41,088 nucleotides of DNA from Microbacteriaceae bacterium (GTDB lineage: Bacteria; Actinomycetota; Actinomycetes; Actinomycetales; Microbacteriaceae), in NCBI GenBank assembly GCA_022487185.1, contig JAKVJE010000007.1:1-41088 (forward strand), in the 5' to 3' direction. A model generated the notes under the pieces. It did no database searches. It had not been told where the DNA came from and saw only the letters and a list, made by a program, of their open reading frames with translations. The position numbers and the translations under genes are program-made. Positions 40,906 through 41,088 of this stretch are shown here, in pieces. The first letter of the stretch is position 1; each line of letters starts with the position of its first letter.

Positions 40906-41088
40906 GTGGTGGCCGTGCGGGGATGTGAGCCCGGACACTCCGTTCCCGGGCTGCGCGTGGCCGCGGTGTGGACCGTCTGGGTCGGCATCCTGGTTCTCCT
41001 CCTCCCCTCTGCCGCTGACTGGTGGTGGCAGCGGGGGCAGCGAACCTCGGGGCCGGCCGCCGGGGCAGCTCCCTCCCAGGGCGTGGGA
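40906..41088 (+). CDS. Class C sortase, N-terminal fragment (runs off window)
   Basis: VVAVRGCEPGHSVPGLRVAAVWTVWVGILVLLLPSAADWWWQRGQ: sortase C-like TM + LxPSAADW, immediately after a pilin. Confidence 0.65.
   Translation, partial: MVAVRGCEPGHSVPGLRVAAVWTVWVGILVLLLPSAADWWWQRGQRTSGPAAGAAPSQGVG

Overview
High-GC actinobacterial (Micrococcales-like) chromosomal window, read by eye from the sequence and ORF track. Left end (1-6.2 kb): a decaying accessory/defence island. It holds the C-terminus of an Eco57I-like DNA methylase, a GIY-YIG + DExH helicase restriction-type protein, a frameshifted DUF4062-like remnant, an Abi/HEPN-type gene preceded by a strong RNA hairpin, a HigBA toxin-antitoxin pair, and two abutting gene remnants (GrpB-like and F420-dependent NADP reductase-like). 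After that comes mostly metabolic sequence: a five-gene overlapping redox operon (ferredoxin, NuoF-like, ferric-reductase-like TM, ApbE, small Ser-rich TM protein); a bEBP/AcoR-like regulator with a Zn-alcohol dehydrogenase and a perfect 11-bp inverted repeat between them; DsrE; SPFH + RHH; a MetE-like protein; OhrR/Ohr; gcvT-gcvH-gcvP; MFS transporters; an alpha/beta hydrolase, AMP ligase and acyltransferase-3 set; leuB-leuC-leuD-MFS; ribD-ribE-ribBA-ribH behind an FMN riboswitch; and a sortase-type pilin with the start of a class C sortase. The most striking unlisted structure is a complete attenuator upstream of leuB: a 24-aa leader peptide with tandem CTA-CTA leucine codons, mutually exclusive hairpins and a U-tract terminator. 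No CRISPR array, rRNA or tRNA was recognised. All family names come from motif recognition; no searches were run.
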